Origin: Streptomyces alfalfae
GTDB lineage: Bacteria > Actinomycetota > Actinomycetes > Streptomycetales > Streptomycetaceae
Length of the DNA: 64,000 nucleotides
Assembly (NCBI RefSeq): GCF_004127445.1
Contig: NZ_QEXM01000052.1
Span: forward strand, 1-64,000
Reading direction: 5' to 3'
The notes beneath the pieces are model-generated. The model worked only from the letters and a program-made list of their open reading frames with translations, had not been told where the DNA came from and did not search any database. Each line of letters opens with the position of its first letter. Within the stretch, counting starts at the first letter, position 1. This document shows, piece by piece, positions 7,914-17,125 of this stretch. Both the position numbers and the translations under genes were made by a program.

Positions 7914-8903
7914 GTGACGTCAGCCCCTCTCGCTTCCCGACTCCGCGTTCCCAGCGGGCCGTTGTTCTTCCCCGTCACCGCCTACGGACCCGACGGCTCC
8001 CTCGACCTGGAGACCTTCCGCACCCATGTCCGCGCGGGCGTCGACGCCGGGGCGGCGGCCGTCTTCGCCTGCTGCGGCACGGGCGAGTTCCACGCCCTGA
8101 CCCCCGAGGAGTTCCACAGCTGCGTCGCCGCCGCCGTCGAGGAGACGGCGGGCCGGGTGCCGGTCGTCGCGGGCGCCGGGTACGGCACCGCCCTCGCCGT
8201 GCGGTACGCGCGCCTGGCCGAGGAGGCGGGCGCCGACGGACTGCTCGCCATGCCGCCCTACCTCGTGGTCGCCGGGCAGGAGGGGCTGATCCGGCACTAC
8301 ACCGAACTGGCCGCGGCCACCCCCCTGGACGTCATCGTCTACCAGCGCGACAACGCCGTCCTCACCCCGGAGACGGTCGTCGAACTCGCCCGTGCCGAAG
8401 GCGTCATCGGCTTCAAGGACGGCCTCGGCGACATGGACCTGATGCAGCGCACGGTCAGCGCCGTCCGCAGCGAGGCGCCGGGCGACTTCCTGTACTTCAA
8501 CGGCCTGCCGACCGCCGAGCTGACCGCCCTCGCCTACCGCGGCATCGGCGTCAGCCTCTACTCCTCGGCCGTGTTCTGCTTCGCCCCCGACATCGCCCTC
8601 GCCTTCCACCGGGCGCTGGGCGCCGGGACCGCGGCGGGCGACGCCACCGTCAACCGCCTCGTCGACGGCTTCTACCGGCCCTTCGTCGAGCTGCGGGCCC
8701 TCGGCCGGGGCTACGCCGTCTCGCTCGTCAAGGCGGGTGTGCGGCTGAGCGGTCTCGACGTCGGCGGGGTGCGCCCGCCGCTGAACGAACCCGCCGCCGA
8801 ACACGTCAAGCGCCTCGCCGAACTCATCGAGCGCGGCCGGGCGCTGCTCGGCGACGAACTGCCGGGCCAGGACGCCGGGAAGACGCGGCGGGGCAACGCG
8901 TGA
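7914..8903 (+). CDS. kdgD: 5-dehydro-4-deoxyglucarate dehydratase
   Basis: A 329-residue class I aldolase-fold enzyme of the DHDPS/NAL superfamily. The Schiff-base lysine is Lys168 in GFKDGLGD and the helper tyrosine is Tyr143 in VYQRDN; both contexts are typical of KdgD. It dehydrates and decarboxylates 5-dehydro-4-deoxyglucarate to alpha-ketoglutarate semialdehyde in the oxidative uronate route. Start GTG 7914 follows an AGGGAG sequence. The stop overlaps the GTG of the next gene by 4 nt. Udh, divergent from it, supplies the start of the pathway, and the KGSADH gene at 21.7 kb supplies the last step. Confidence 0.92.
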   Translation: MTSAPLASRLRVPSGPLFFPVTAYGPDGSLDLETFRTHVRAGVDAGAAAVFACCGTGEFHALTPEEFHSCVAAAVEETAGRVPVVAGAGYGTALAVRYARLAEEAGADGLLAMPPYLVVAGQEGLIRHYTELAAATPLDVIVYQRDNAVLTPETVVELARAEGVIGFKDGLGDMDLMQRTVSAVRSEAPGDFLYFNGLPTAELTALAYRGIGVSLYSSAVFCFAPDIALAFHRALGAGTAAGDATVNRLVDGFYRPFVELRALGRGYAVSLVKAGVRLSGLDVGGVRPPLNEPAAEHVKRLAELIERGRALLGDELPGQDAGKTRRGNA

Positions 8904-10060
8904 AGGCCGCCGCGTTCCTCTACCCCTGGGACGTCGTCGGCGATCCCGACGCCCCCGCCCGCCTCACCGGCCTCGGCATCCGGCAGGTCACCCTCGCCGC
9001 CGCCTACCACTCCACGCGCGCGCTGACCCCGCGCCACCCCCGCCACCGCGTCGTCACGGCCGCGCACGCCGCCGTGCTGTACCCGCCGGGGGAGCGGTGG
9101 CGGGGGCGCGCCCTCCAGCCGTGCCAGGCCGGGGACTGGGCGCCCGGCGACGCCTACGGACAGGCGGCCGAAGCCCTGGCCGCCGCCGGAATCGACGTGC
9201 ACAGCTGGGTCGTCCTCGCCCACAGCTCCCGCCTCGGCGACGACCACCCGGAGACCTCCGTGGTCAACGCCTACGGCGACCGCTACCCCTGGGCGCCCTG
9301 CATCGCGCGGACCGCCACGCGCGCGTACCTCGTCGACCTTGCCGCCGAAGCCGCCGCACGCCCCGGCGCGCACGGCGTCGAGCTGGAGTCGTGCGGCTGG
9401 TACGGCCTCGCGCATCTGCACGCCCACGACAAGACCGCGGGCGTCGGACTCGGCGAGGCGGGCCAGTACCTGATGTCCCTGTGCTTCTGCGGCTCCTGCC
9501 GCGCGGGATACGCGGGAGCGGGCCTCGACCCGGACGCCCTGGCGGCGGCCGTGCGGGACGCCATGGAGCCCGTCTGGCGGGGCGCCGGCGAGGACCCGGG
9601 CTGGGCCGGGGTCGAGAAGCTCCTCGGCGCCGACCGGGCGGCGGCCACGCGCGCGTGGCGCGACGAGGTGGCCCGCACGCTCCAGGAGGCGGCGGTCGCA
9701 GCGGTCCGCGCGGCGGCCCCGCCGGACTTCCAGGTCCTGCTGCACGCCGACCCCGTCCCGTACCACTGCGGGGCCAACGCGGGCGTCGACCCGGAGCACA
9801 TCCTCGGGGTGGCGGACGGCGTGGTCGTGCCCTGCGGGGGCGGGCCGGAGCCGCTGACGCCCTTCAGGGGCCGCGGCGGGGGCGTCATCGCCGCCAACTT
9901 CCCCGTCGTCGCGGGCATGGGCGGCGACCCCGCCCGCCTCGCCGACGACGCGGCGCGGGCGGCCGAGCACGGCGCCACCGAACTCCGCCTCTACCACGCC
10001 GGTCTGGCCTCGGACGGCGACCTGGCGCTGGTCGCGGAAGCCCTGTCGCGCCTGGAGTGA
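8900..10060 (+). CDS. Uncharacterised protein coupled to kdgD, possibly a TIM-barrel glycosidase-like fold
   Basis: A 386-residue protein whose GTG start overlaps the kdgD stop (GTGA), so it is translationally coupled to a uronate-degradation enzyme. I do not recognise a named family. Conserved-looking features are HSWVVLAHSSRLG (about residue 95), a GVELESCGWYG segment (about 158), and a cysteine-rich LCFCGSCRAGY (about 193) that recalls uncharacterised glycosyl-hydrolase-like TIM barrels. There is no signal peptide and no membrane segment, so it should be cytoplasmic. From context it may act on an oligo-uronide, a uronate lactone or an aldarate; this is inference only. Confidence 0.75.
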   Translation: MKAAAFLYPWDVVGDPDAPARLTGLGIRQVTLAAAYHSTRALTPRHPRHRVVTAAHAAVLYPPGERWRGRALQPCQAGDWAPGDAYGQAAEALAAAGIDVHSWVVLAHSSRLGDDHPETSVVNAYGDRYPWAPCIARTATRAYLVDLAAEAAARPGAHGVELESCGWYGLAHLHAHDKTAGVGLGEAGQYLMSLCFCGSCRAGYAGAGLDPDALAAAVRDAMEPVWRGAGEDPGWAGVEKLLGADRAAATRAWRDEVARTLQEAAVAAVRAAAPPDFQVLLHADPVPYHCGANAGVDPEHILGVADGVVVPCGGGPEPLTPFRGRGGGVIAANFPVVAGMGGDPARLADDAARAAEHGATELRLYHAGLASDGDLALVAEALSRLE

Positions 10061-10124
10061 TCGCCGATACGATCCGCGCACCACAACCGTCGCTCCAGTA
10101 CGACCAGGGGACAAGGGAGACAAG

Positions 10125-11501
10125 GTGCGCAACAAGGGGATATCCGCGCTGGCCTGTGCCGGACTGATGGCGGGCGCCGCCGTGCTCGGCGGCGCGGCGC
10201 CCGCCACCGCGCAAGCCGCGACGGCGGCGCGGGCGGCGGACACGGCGGCCGACACGGCGAAGGATACGCCGGCCGACATCAGGGCCCGGCTCGAGAAGCT
10301 GCCCGGCATGAAGGTCGTCTCCGTCACGGACCGGGAGGGCCACCCCCTCTACTCGCTGACGTACCGGCAGCCCGTCGACCACCGCAGGCCCCACGGCGCC
10401 ACCTTCACCCAGCGCGCCACCCTCTGGCACAAGTCCACCGCCAAGCCGACCGTCCTCTACACCGGCGGCTACACCCTCGCGGGCGGCACCGCCTCCCTCA
10501 CCAGACTGCTCGATGCCAACCAGGTCAGCGTCGAGCACCGCTACTTCGGCGAGTCCCGGCCCGAGGGCCCGGCGGGCGACGACTGGTCCAAGCTGACCGT
10601 CCAGCAGGAGGCCGCCGACGAGCACCGCCTGACCCGGGCCCTGCGCACCATCGAGAAGGGCAAGTGGCTGGGGACCGGGGCCAGCAAGGGCGGCATGACG
10701 GCCACCTACCACGAGCGCTTCCACCCCGGCGACCTGGACGCGGTCGTGGCCTTCGTCGCGCCCAACGACGCCGACAACCGCGACGACAGCGGCTACGAGC
10801 GCTTCTTCGCGACGGTCGGCACCCAGGAGTGCAGGGACGCCCTGAACGCCGTGCAGCGCGAGATGCTCGTACGCCGTGACACCCTCCTCCCCCGGTTCGA
10901 GAAGGAGGCGAAGGCCGAGGGCAGCACCTTCGACCAGACCCTCGGCACCACCGACCGCGCCTACGAGTTCGCGGTCCTCGACCAGGTGTGGAACTTCTGG
11001 CAGAGCGGCACCGCCGCCGCCTGCCCGACCGTGCCCGACGCGAAGAAGGCCACCGACGACGAGCTGTACGACTGGTCGAAGGGGCACGGCTTCAGCGTCT
11101 ACCGCGACCAGGAGCTCGGCGTCAACGGCTCGGGGCCGTACTACCGCCAGGCCGCCACCCAGCTCGGCTGGGCCGACCTGCGGTTCAGCCACCTCAAGGA
11201 CGTCCGCCGCCACCCGGACGTCTACCAGCCCAACTCGGTGCTGCCGAAGGCCATGCGCGGCACGTACAACAACAAGACCATCGCCGACGTCGACCGCTGG
11301 GTGAAGAAGCGCGGCCAGCGCATGATGTTCATCTACGGCCAGAACGACCCCTGGAGCGCCGAGCGCTTCACCCCCAGCCGCCACGACTCCTACCGCTACG
11401 AGGTGCCGGGCGCCAACCACGGCGCGTCGATCGCCAAGCTGCCCGAGCCGCAGCAGTCGAAGGCCATCGCGACGATCAAGCGGTGGGCCGGCGTGAAGTA
11501 G
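10125..11501 (+). CDS. Secreted S37-family tripeptidyl aminopeptidase
   Basis: A 458-residue serine peptidase resembling the Streptomyces PS-10 prolyl tripeptidyl aminopeptidase (MEROPS S37). The N-terminus carries a signal peptide of about 30-38 residues (hydrophobic core ALACAGLMAGAAVLGG). The nucleophile is Ser187 in GASKGGMT; the acid is probably in YGQNDPW and the histidine in PGANHGASI, both near the C-terminus. The start GTG 10125 follows an AAGGGAG sequence. It should release tripeptides from peptides outside the cell. Its last 26 nt overlap the convergent MFS gene. Confidence 0.9.
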   Translation: MRNKGISALACAGLMAGAAVLGGAAPATAQAATAARAADTAADTAKDTPADIRARLEKLPGMKVVSVTDREGHPLYSLTYRQPVDHRRPHGATFTQRATLWHKSTAKPTVLYTGGYTLAGGTASLTRLLDANQVSVEHRYFGESRPEGPAGDDWSKLTVQQEAADEHRLTRALRTIEKGKWLGTGASKGGMTATYHERFHPGDLDAVVAFVAPNDADNRDDSGYERFFATVGTQECRDALNAVQREMLVRRDTLLPRFEKEAKAEGSTFDQTLGTTDRAYEFAVLDQVWNFWQSGTAAACPTVPDAKKATDDELYDWSKGHGFSVYRDQELGVNGSGPYYRQAATQLGWADLRFSHLKDVRRHPDVYQPNSVLPKAMRGTYNNKTIADVDRWVKKRGQRMMFIYGQNDPWSAERFTPSRHDSYRYEVPGANHGASIAKLPEPQQSKAIATIKRWAGVK

Positions 11502-12684
11502 CCCTTCGGGCCGGGCGCAGCAGGGGCGCGGCGATCAGCAGCCGCGCCCCCGCGAGCAGCGGGAGGAGCACGCGGAGGTCGACGCTCTCCACCAACGCCG
11601 CCCCCGCCGCGATGCCGAGGGCGGTCGGCGCGAACATCAGCGTGCCGGCGGTCGCCGCCGCCCGGCCGAGCAGCGCGTCCGGGGTCTCCCGCTGCACGGC
11701 CGTGAGCCCCGCGATCAGCACGCAGGGCAGCCCGGCGCCGTTCGCGAGGCTGCCCGCGAGGACCGCCGTGTCGCTCGGCAGGGCGCTGAGCGCCAGACCC
11801 GCGCCGCTCAGCGCGACGCCCGCGCCGGCGAACCGCCGCTCGCCCAGGCGCCGCAGCAGGGCGCCCGAGGCCACGCCCACCGCGACGGACCCCGCGCCCT
11901 GCACGACGTAGAGCACCCCCGTGTGCGCGGGCGCGTGGCCGAGCCCTTCCACGATCGCGTACACCGCGGCGCCGCTCACCCCCGACGTCAGCATCGTCAG
12001 GCCGCCCGCCACGACGAGGGGCCGCAGCCGTGCGTTCCTCCACAGGTGCCGCGCCCCCTCGGCGGTCCTGGCCCGCAGCGGCGTGCGCTCGGGCGCAGGC
12101 ATCGGCTCGCGGACCCGCAGCAGCGCGTACATCCCCGCGGCGAGCACGAACGTGACGGCGTCGAGGAGCGCCACCCGGGCCCCGCCGTACGCGGTGAACA
12201 ACCCCGCGCCGACGAGCGGCGCCACCAGCTTCATGCCCTCGTTGGCCGCCATCCGCAGGCCGTTGAAGTCGCCCAGCAGCTCCTTGCCGACGGCCGCCGG
12301 GGCGAGGGCCGCCTCCGCCGCGTCCGTGACGACGCCGCACGCCCCGTGGACGAGGAGCACCGCGAAGAGGATCCACAGCCGTCCCGCGCCGTCCACGGCG
12401 AGCAGGGCCAGGAGCAGCGCGCCGAGCGCGAGGCAGACGGTCACGAGCAGCGGCCTGCGGCGCGTGCGGTCGGCGAGCGTGCCGAGCAGCGGGCCGAGGA
12501 GGGTGGGCGCCCAGAGGGCGAGCTGGCAGAGCGCGGCCAGGCCGTCGGAGCCGGTCAGCTCCTTGACCCAGATGCCGGAGACCAGCCCGAGCGCGGTGCT
12601 CCCGAAGCCGGACACCAGCACCGCGCCGAGGTAGAGCCCCGCGTTGCGGTCCCGCAGGACACGCCCGATCGTCGTCGATGTCAT
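11476..12684 (-). CDS. MFS transporter (drug-efflux type)
   Basis: A 402-residue major facilitator protein with about 12 membrane segments. It has the loop 2-3 motif GTLADRTRRRP (about 69-79), which marks the family. The arrangement resembles MDR-type exporters of about 400-430 residues. I start it at ATG 12684; a longer frame reaches 12756 but adds a proline-rich, non-membrane leader. The substrate is not predictable. The 3' end overlaps the convergent peptidase gene by 26 nt. Confidence 0.87.
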   Translation of the reverse strand: MTSTTIGRVLRDRNAGLYLGAVLVSGFGSTALGLVSGIWVKELTGSDGLAALCQLALWAPTLLGPLLGTLADRTRRRPLLVTVCLALGALLLALLAVDGAGRLWILFAVLLVHGACGVVTDAAEAALAPAAVGKELLGDFNGLRMAANEGMKLVAPLVGAGLFTAYGGARVALLDAVTFVLAAGMYALLRVREPMPAPERTPLRARTAEGARHLWRNARLRPLVVAGGLTMLTSGVSGAAVYAIVEGLGHAPAHTGVLYVVQGAGSVAVGVASGALLRRLGERRFAGAGVALSGAGLALSALPSDTAVLAGSLANGAGLPCVLIAGLTAVQRETPDALLGRAAATAGTLMFAPTALGIAAGAALVESVDLRVLLPLLAGARLLIAAPLLRPARRATSRRPTA

Positions 12685-12840
12685 GCCTGGTGATGGTGGT
12701 TCTAAGGCCCCGGCGGCGGGATCGGGCGGATGCCCTGGCGGCGGGCGATGAGTCACGGGCGCGGGGCGGGTCTACCGGGGAGACGTACCGAGGCCGCCGC
12801 CTCAGAGGCGCGCGGCGCGTGGACATGTGGAGGCAGCACC

Positions 12841-13431
12841 ATGACCGACGACACCTTCGACCTCGGCCCGCAGGCCCGCCTCGTGGCGCGCGTGGCCGAA
12901 CGCGTCGGCGACGATCAGCTCGCGGCGCCGACGCCCTGCCCCGAGTTCGCCGTACGCAACCTGCTCGGGCATCTCATCGGCCTCACCCAGGCCTTCGAGC
13001 TGGCCGCCCGGAAGGACTTCCGGCCGGTTCTCGACCGCGACCCCGGCAGCGTCGTGCCCGACATCGGACCCGGCTGGCGCGGTGAGCTGCCGAAGTCCCT
13101 GGAGGCCCTCGTCGAGGCGTGGCGCGACCCGGCGGCCCGGCAGGGCATGACGCGCGCGGGCGGGGTCGACCTGCCGGGGGAGGTCGCGGCCCTCGTCGTC
13201 CTCGACGAACTGGTCGTGCACGGCTGGGACCTGGCGCGCGCCACGGGCCAGGAGTACGCGCCCGACGAGGCGAGCCTGGAGGGCGCGCGGGCGCTCCTCA
13301 CGCCCGCCGACGGCGATGACGCGGAGAGCGGCCTGTTCGGGCGGCCGGTGCCCGTGCCGCGGGACGCGCCCCTGCTCGACCAGGTGATCGGGATGAGCGG
13401 CCGTGACCCGCGGTGGACCGCGGGCGGCTGA
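12841..13431 (+). CDS. TIGR03086-family protein (mycothiol-dependent isomerase-like DinB fold)
   Basis: A 196-residue four-helix-bundle protein of the MDMPI/DinB superfamily. Recognisable stretches are PCPEFAVRNLLGHLIGLTQAFE near residue 38 and LDELVVHGWDLARATGQ near residue 122; the histidines in LGHL and VHGWD are the usual metal ligands. Relatives are thought to be thiol-dependent (mycothiol) enzymes. The ATG at 12841 has GGAGG upstream. It is divergent from the MFS gene with 156 bp between the starts. The substrate is unknown. Confidence 0.82.
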   Translation: MTDDTFDLGPQARLVARVAERVGDDQLAAPTPCPEFAVRNLLGHLIGLTQAFELAARKDFRPVLDRDPGSVVPDIGPGWRGELPKSLEALVEAWRDPAARQGMTRAGGVDLPGEVAALVVLDELVVHGWDLARATGQEYAPDEASLEGARALLTPADGDDAESGLFGRPVPVPRDAPLLDQVIGMSGRDPRWTAGG

Positions 13432-13606
13432 GGGGAGGCCGGGCGCCGGACGCGCGGAGCGAGCCGGAAGCAGAGTCTGCGTAGCGAGATAGGTTGCAAT
13501 CCTGACTAGGTCGCCATACGGTCTAGGTAGCTCATACGCACAGGGGTCGGTGCGGCGCGCGGCACACGTGCGCGCGCCCCGCCGCCCCTTCGGGAAGGGG
13601 GACCCC

Positions 13607-14338
13607 ATGACCATCTCGCCGGACTTCTCGGCCGCATCCACGGCCGTGACAGCCGCGCTCGCCGGCTACCTGCTGCTCGGCGAACCCTGGGCGGGCCGCA
13701 GGATGTACGGCTCGCTGGCCCGGCGCAGGCACACCGAACCCCGCGCCCTCGTCCGCTACTTCGGCTCCGTGCTCGCCCTGTGGTGGGCGTTCGCCGCCCT
13801 CGCCGTCGCCGCCCTGCTGCTCTCGCCGGGCGTGGGCGCCGCCGACCTCGGCCTCGCGACGCCGGACAGGTCAGCGGTCGTGATCACCGGCGTCCTCCTC
13901 GCCGCCGCGATCACCATGGCCTCGGCCCGCAACTTCCACGACCTCGCCCGGCAGGGCAAGAACGTGCCGGGACGCGCCTCCATCGAGGCGATGCTGCCGC
14001 GCACCCCGAAGGAGCGCCGGCTGGCGGTCGCCGTCGCCGTCACCGACGGCCTCTGCGCCGAGCTGGTCTACCGCGGCCTGCTGACCGCCTTCGGCGTCGG
14101 GGTCCTCGGCCTGGACGTCACCGTGGCCGCGGCCCTCTCCGTCGTCGTCTACGCCGTCGCCGGGTTCTACCAGGGCCGCCAGGGCGTCCTCGTCTTCGCC
14201 CTCTTCGGCGTGCTCTTCAGCGGCCTCTACCTCGCGACCGGCAGCCTGCTGCTCCCCGCCGCCGTGCACGTCCTCATCTCCGTACGCGATCTGACGCTGC
14301 CCGCGCCCGAGAGGCCGCTCGCCGCGGCCGCCGCCTGA
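13607..14338 (+). CDS. CPBP-family intramembrane protein
   Basis: A 243-residue membrane protein with about seven or eight hydrophobic segments. The CPBP/Abi signature is seen as AELVYRG (Glu152 and Arg156) and a late histidine in AAVHVLIS. In active CPBP glutamic proteases the first motif is usually EExxxR; here the first Glu is Ala, so activity is uncertain. Start ATG 13607 follows GGGAAGGGGG. It lies 16 bp upstream of a PadR regulator gene and is probably cotranscribed with it and the following HAAS protein. Confidence 0.75.
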   Translation: MTISPDFSAASTAVTAALAGYLLLGEPWAGRRMYGSLARRRHTEPRALVRYFGSVLALWWAFAALAVAALLLSPGVGAADLGLATPDRSAVVITGVLLAAAITMASARNFHDLARQGKNVPGRASIEAMLPRTPKERRLAVAVAVTDGLCAELVYRGLLTAFGVGVLGLDVTVAAALSVVVYAVAGFYQGRQGVLVFALFGVLFSGLYLATGSLLLPAAVHVLISVRDLTLPAPERPLAAAAA

Positions 14339-14354
14339 CCAGGACGGACCCTTC

Positions 14355-14696
14355 ATGAGCGACCGCAGATCCAGCTGGTTCAAGGGCGTGCTCGATCTGC
14401 TCGTGCTCGCCGCCCTCACCGGCGGCGAGAGCTACGGCTACGAGATCGCCAAGCTCCTCGGCGGCGCCGGCTTCGGGCAGATCAAGGGCGGCACGCTCTA
14501 CCCCGTCCTCAACCGCCTGGAGGAGGCGGGCCTGGTCGACGCGGAGTTCCGGGCCGCGGAGAAGGGGCCGGGGCGTCGCTACTACCGGCTCACCGAAGAG
14601 GGCCGCGCGACCCTCGGTGAGCAGGGCGGGCTCTGGCTCGCCTTCGACCATTCCGTACGTGAGGTCCTCGCCAGGGCGGGAGTGGAGGAACGATGA
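14355..14696 (+). CDS. PadR-family transcriptional regulator
   Basis: A compact 113-residue PadR regulator with one winged-helix domain (residues about 10-90: LDLLVLAALTGGESYGYEI, then GTLYPVLNRLEEAGLV and RRYYRLTEEG). These proteins usually repress membrane-transport or protease genes and respond to ligands. It overlaps the next gene by 4 nt (ATGA), and such PadR-HAAS pairs act together in other genomes. Confidence 0.9.
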   Translation: MSDRRSSWFKGVLDLLVLAALTGGESYGYEIAKLLGGAGFGQIKGGTLYPVLNRLEEAGLVDAEFRAAEKGPGRRYYRLTEEGRATLGEQGGLWLAFDHSVREVLARAGVEER

Positions 14697-15451
14697 GCAC
14701 GACCGACGCGGACGACCGCCACCGGCAGGACGGCTACCTCCTGGAGCTGGCCGAGCGGCTGCGGGCACACGGCCTGCCCGCCGACCGCGTCGAGGCGACC
14801 GTCATGGACCTCGGGGCGCACCTCGCGGAGTGCGGCGCGGGGGACGCGGAGGCCGAGTTCGGCCCCGCCGAGGAGTTCGCCCGGCAGCTGGTGCCCGACA
14901 CGGGGGTGCGGGCACCGGCTGATCCGGGCGACGAGGTGGAGACGTGGCGCTGGACCGCCGACGCCTACGTCGACGAGGCGCTGTTGAACCGCTTCGGCGA
15001 CGAGGGCTGGGAGGTGCAGCGCGTCGACGCCGTCGGGCGCTTCGTGAGCCACCGCGACGTGGCACAGCCGCAGCGCTGGGAGTACCGGCGCGAGCTGGTC
15101 ACCCGCGGCCGCGCGGACGTCGACCTGCGCCTCGCTCCGGACGGCTGGGAAGCGTGCGGGGACTGGCTCGTCTACGCCTACTACAAGCGCCCCCGCGCGG
15201 CGAGCCTCGGGCCCGCGGCGCGGGTCGACTCCCCGCCGCCGGTGCCGGAGCGCTCCAGCTTCTTCAGCCGGAAGTTCTACGCGCTCCTCGCGGTGTTCGC
15301 CGCCGCGCTGGTCGTGGCGGGCGCGGTGGCGGCCGTGGGGGACGGTGACGCGTCCAGCGGCCTCGGTTTCGTGACCGGCGGCATCGTGGGCGCGGCGATC
15401 CCCGCGGCGGCGGCCTGGACGTACCAGCGGCGGCGGACCCGGCGGTCGTAG
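14693..15451 (+). CDS. HAAS-domain membrane protein, partner of PadR
   Basis: A 252-residue protein. Residues about 10-65 form an alpha-helical HAAS-type module (LLELAERLRAHGLPADRVEATVMDLGAHL, split by short loops), the kind that commonly follows PadR genes. Residues about 82-170 form a globular part with DEGWEVQRVD that resembles DUF2812-type modules. The C-terminus has two membrane helices (about 190-215 and 220-240) and a basic tail. Its start overlaps the PadR stop. It may relay a membrane signal to the PadR regulator; this is inference. Confidence 0.75.
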   Translation: MSTTDADDRHRQDGYLLELAERLRAHGLPADRVEATVMDLGAHLAECGAGDAEAEFGPAEEFARQLVPDTGVRAPADPGDEVETWRWTADAYVDEALLNRFGDEGWEVQRVDAVGRFVSHRDVAQPQRWEYRRELVTRGRADVDLRLAPDGWEACGDWLVYAYYKRPRAASLGPAARVDSPPPVPERSSFFSRKFYALLAVFAAALVVAGAVAAVGDGDASSGLGFVTGGIVGAAIPAAAAWTYQRRRTRRS

Positions 15452-15473
15452 CGGGCAGCGCTGCGCGCCGCTT

Positions 15474-15530
15474 GCGGAGAAGTCCCGGCGCCACGCCGAG
15501 TGGTACGGCGTGGCGCCGGGACTTCTCCGC
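15474..15530. terminator. Bidirectional terminator hairpin
   Basis: A perfect 25-bp inverted repeat (15474-15498 and 15506-15530) surrounds a 7-nt loop. It sits exactly between the stops of the convergent HAAS and penicillin-binding protein genes. Its very high GC stem without a U-tract is typical of Streptomyces terminators. Confidence 0.9.
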
Positions 15531-15542
15531 GACCGCCGGGGC

Positions 15543-16991
15543 CTACGACCTCAGCGCGGCCTGCATCATCGCCTTGGCGATCGGGGCGGCCAGGCCGTTG
15601 CCGCTCACTTCGTCGCGGGCCGCGCTGGACGATTCGATCATCACGGCCACCGCGACCTCCTTGCCGTCGTCGCTCTTCGCGTACGACGTGAACCAGGCGT
15701 ACGGCGTCTTGCTGTTCCGCTCGCCGTGCTGGGCCGTGCCCGTCTTGCCGCCGACCGTCACGCCCGCGATCTGCGCGTTCGAGCCGGTGCCCTCCTCGAC
15801 GACCGTCTCCATCGCCGACTGCAGGCCCTCCGCGGTGCCCTCGCCCATCACCCGCCGGCCGTCGCCGTCGCCGTACTTCTCCAGGACGTCGCCGCCCGAG
15901 TCGGTGATCTGCGAGACCATGTGCGGCGCGGCCAGCTCGCCGCCGTTGGCGATGGCCGCCGAGACCATCGCCATCTGCAGCGGTGTCGCCGTGACGTCGA
16001 ACTGGCCGATGCCGGACAGACCCGTCTGCGCCTTGTCCATGCCCGACGGGTAGACGCTCTCGCCCGCGCGCACCGGGACGTCCAGCTTGTCCGCGTTGAA
16101 GCCCAGCTTCTCCGCCATCGCCCTCACCTTGTCCTGGCCGAGGTCCACGGCCATCTTCGCGAAGACGTTGTTGCAGGAGTACCGCAAGGCCGTGCGGATG
16201 TCCGCGTCCTCGCAGGGCGCCGCCTGGTTCTCGTTGCGCAGGACCGTCGCCGTGCCCGGCAGGGTGTACGGGTTCGGGCTGTCGGTCTTCGAGTCGACCG
16301 AGGAGTACAGGCCGTCCTCCAGGGCCGCCGCCGCGACGACCAGCTTGAACGTCGAACCGGGCGGCAGCGGCTGGCGCAGCGCGCGGTTCACCATCGGCTT
16401 CTCCTCGTCCGTCGTCAGCTCCTGCCACGCCGCGGAGTCCATGGAGCCGCTGATCCGCGACGGGTCGTACGACGGCGTGGAGACCATGCCGAGGACGCGG
16501 CCGGTCTTCGGGTCGACGGCGACCGCCGCGCCCTTCTTGTCGCCCAGCGCCTTGTACCCCGCCTTCTGCACCGAGGGGTCGATGGTCGTCACGACGTCGC
16601 CGGGGTCGGCGCGCTTGTTCGTGAGCGTGTCGAGCGGGTTCTTCAGGCGGTTGTCGGTGCCGTCGAGGACGTCCTTGTAGATGCCCTCCAGTTGCGTGGC
16701 GCCGTACACCTGGGAGCTGTAGCCCGTGACGGGGGCGTACAGGGCGCCGTCCTCGTACGTGCGTTTGTAGGCGAGGTCTCCTCCCTTCGTCCGCGCGGAG
16801 CCGGTGACGGCCTCACCGCCCACGATGATGTCGCCCAGCGGGTTCGCGTACTGCTCGATCACGTTCCGCCGGTTGTGCTTGTCGTCCGCGAGCGCCTTCG
16901 AGTCGTGGAACTGCACCCAGGTCGCCCGCAGGAGGAGGGCGAGCACGAGCAGCAGAGCGAAGACCGAGGCGTGCCTGATCGTCTTGTTCAT
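15543..16991 (-). CDS. Penicillin-binding protein, class B transpeptidase
   Basis: A 482-residue PbpA/FtsI-type transpeptidase that crosslinks peptidoglycan at the outer face of the membrane. There is one N-terminal membrane anchor (residues about 8-24). The three catalytic motifs are intact: STFK at 213-216, SCN at 272-274 and KTG at 416-418. There is no FtsW/RodA or PknB gene beside it, so it is not the division-cluster PbpA but one of the additional Streptomyces paralogues. It has its own upstream region of 231 bp and ends at the strong terminator hairpin. Confidence 0.93.
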   Translation of the reverse strand: MNKTIRHASVFALLLVLALLLRATWVQFHDSKALADDKHNRRNVIEQYANPLGDIIVGGEAVTGSARTKGGDLAYKRTYEDGALYAPVTGYSSQVYGATQLEGIYKDVLDGTDNRLKNPLDTLTNKRADPGDVVTTIDPSVQKAGYKALGDKKGAAVAVDPKTGRVLGMVSTPSYDPSRISGSMDSAAWQELTTDEEKPMVNRALRQPLPPGSTFKLVVAAAALEDGLYSSVDSKTDSPNPYTLPGTATVLRNENQAAPCEDADIRTALRYSCNNVFAKMAVDLGQDKVRAMAEKLGFNADKLDVPVRAGESVYPSGMDKAQTGLSGIGQFDVTATPLQMAMVSAAIANGGELAAPHMVSQITDSGGDVLEKYGDGDGRRVMGEGTAEGLQSAMETVVEEGTGSNAQIAGVTVGGKTGTAQHGERNSKTPYAWFTSYAKSDDGKEVAVAVMIESSSAARDEVSGNGLAAPIAKAMMQAALRS

Positions 16992-17125
16992 CCCAGGGGA
17001 TGACGAGCGGGGGGAGCCGGTTCGTTCCCTTCTGGTGGGCTTGTGACCGTTTTCTCAGGCAGTTCTCACATCGGGCAGCAGATCAGGCAGCAGATCCAGC
17101 AGGTCCGTCGTGCGTATGCGGTGCG

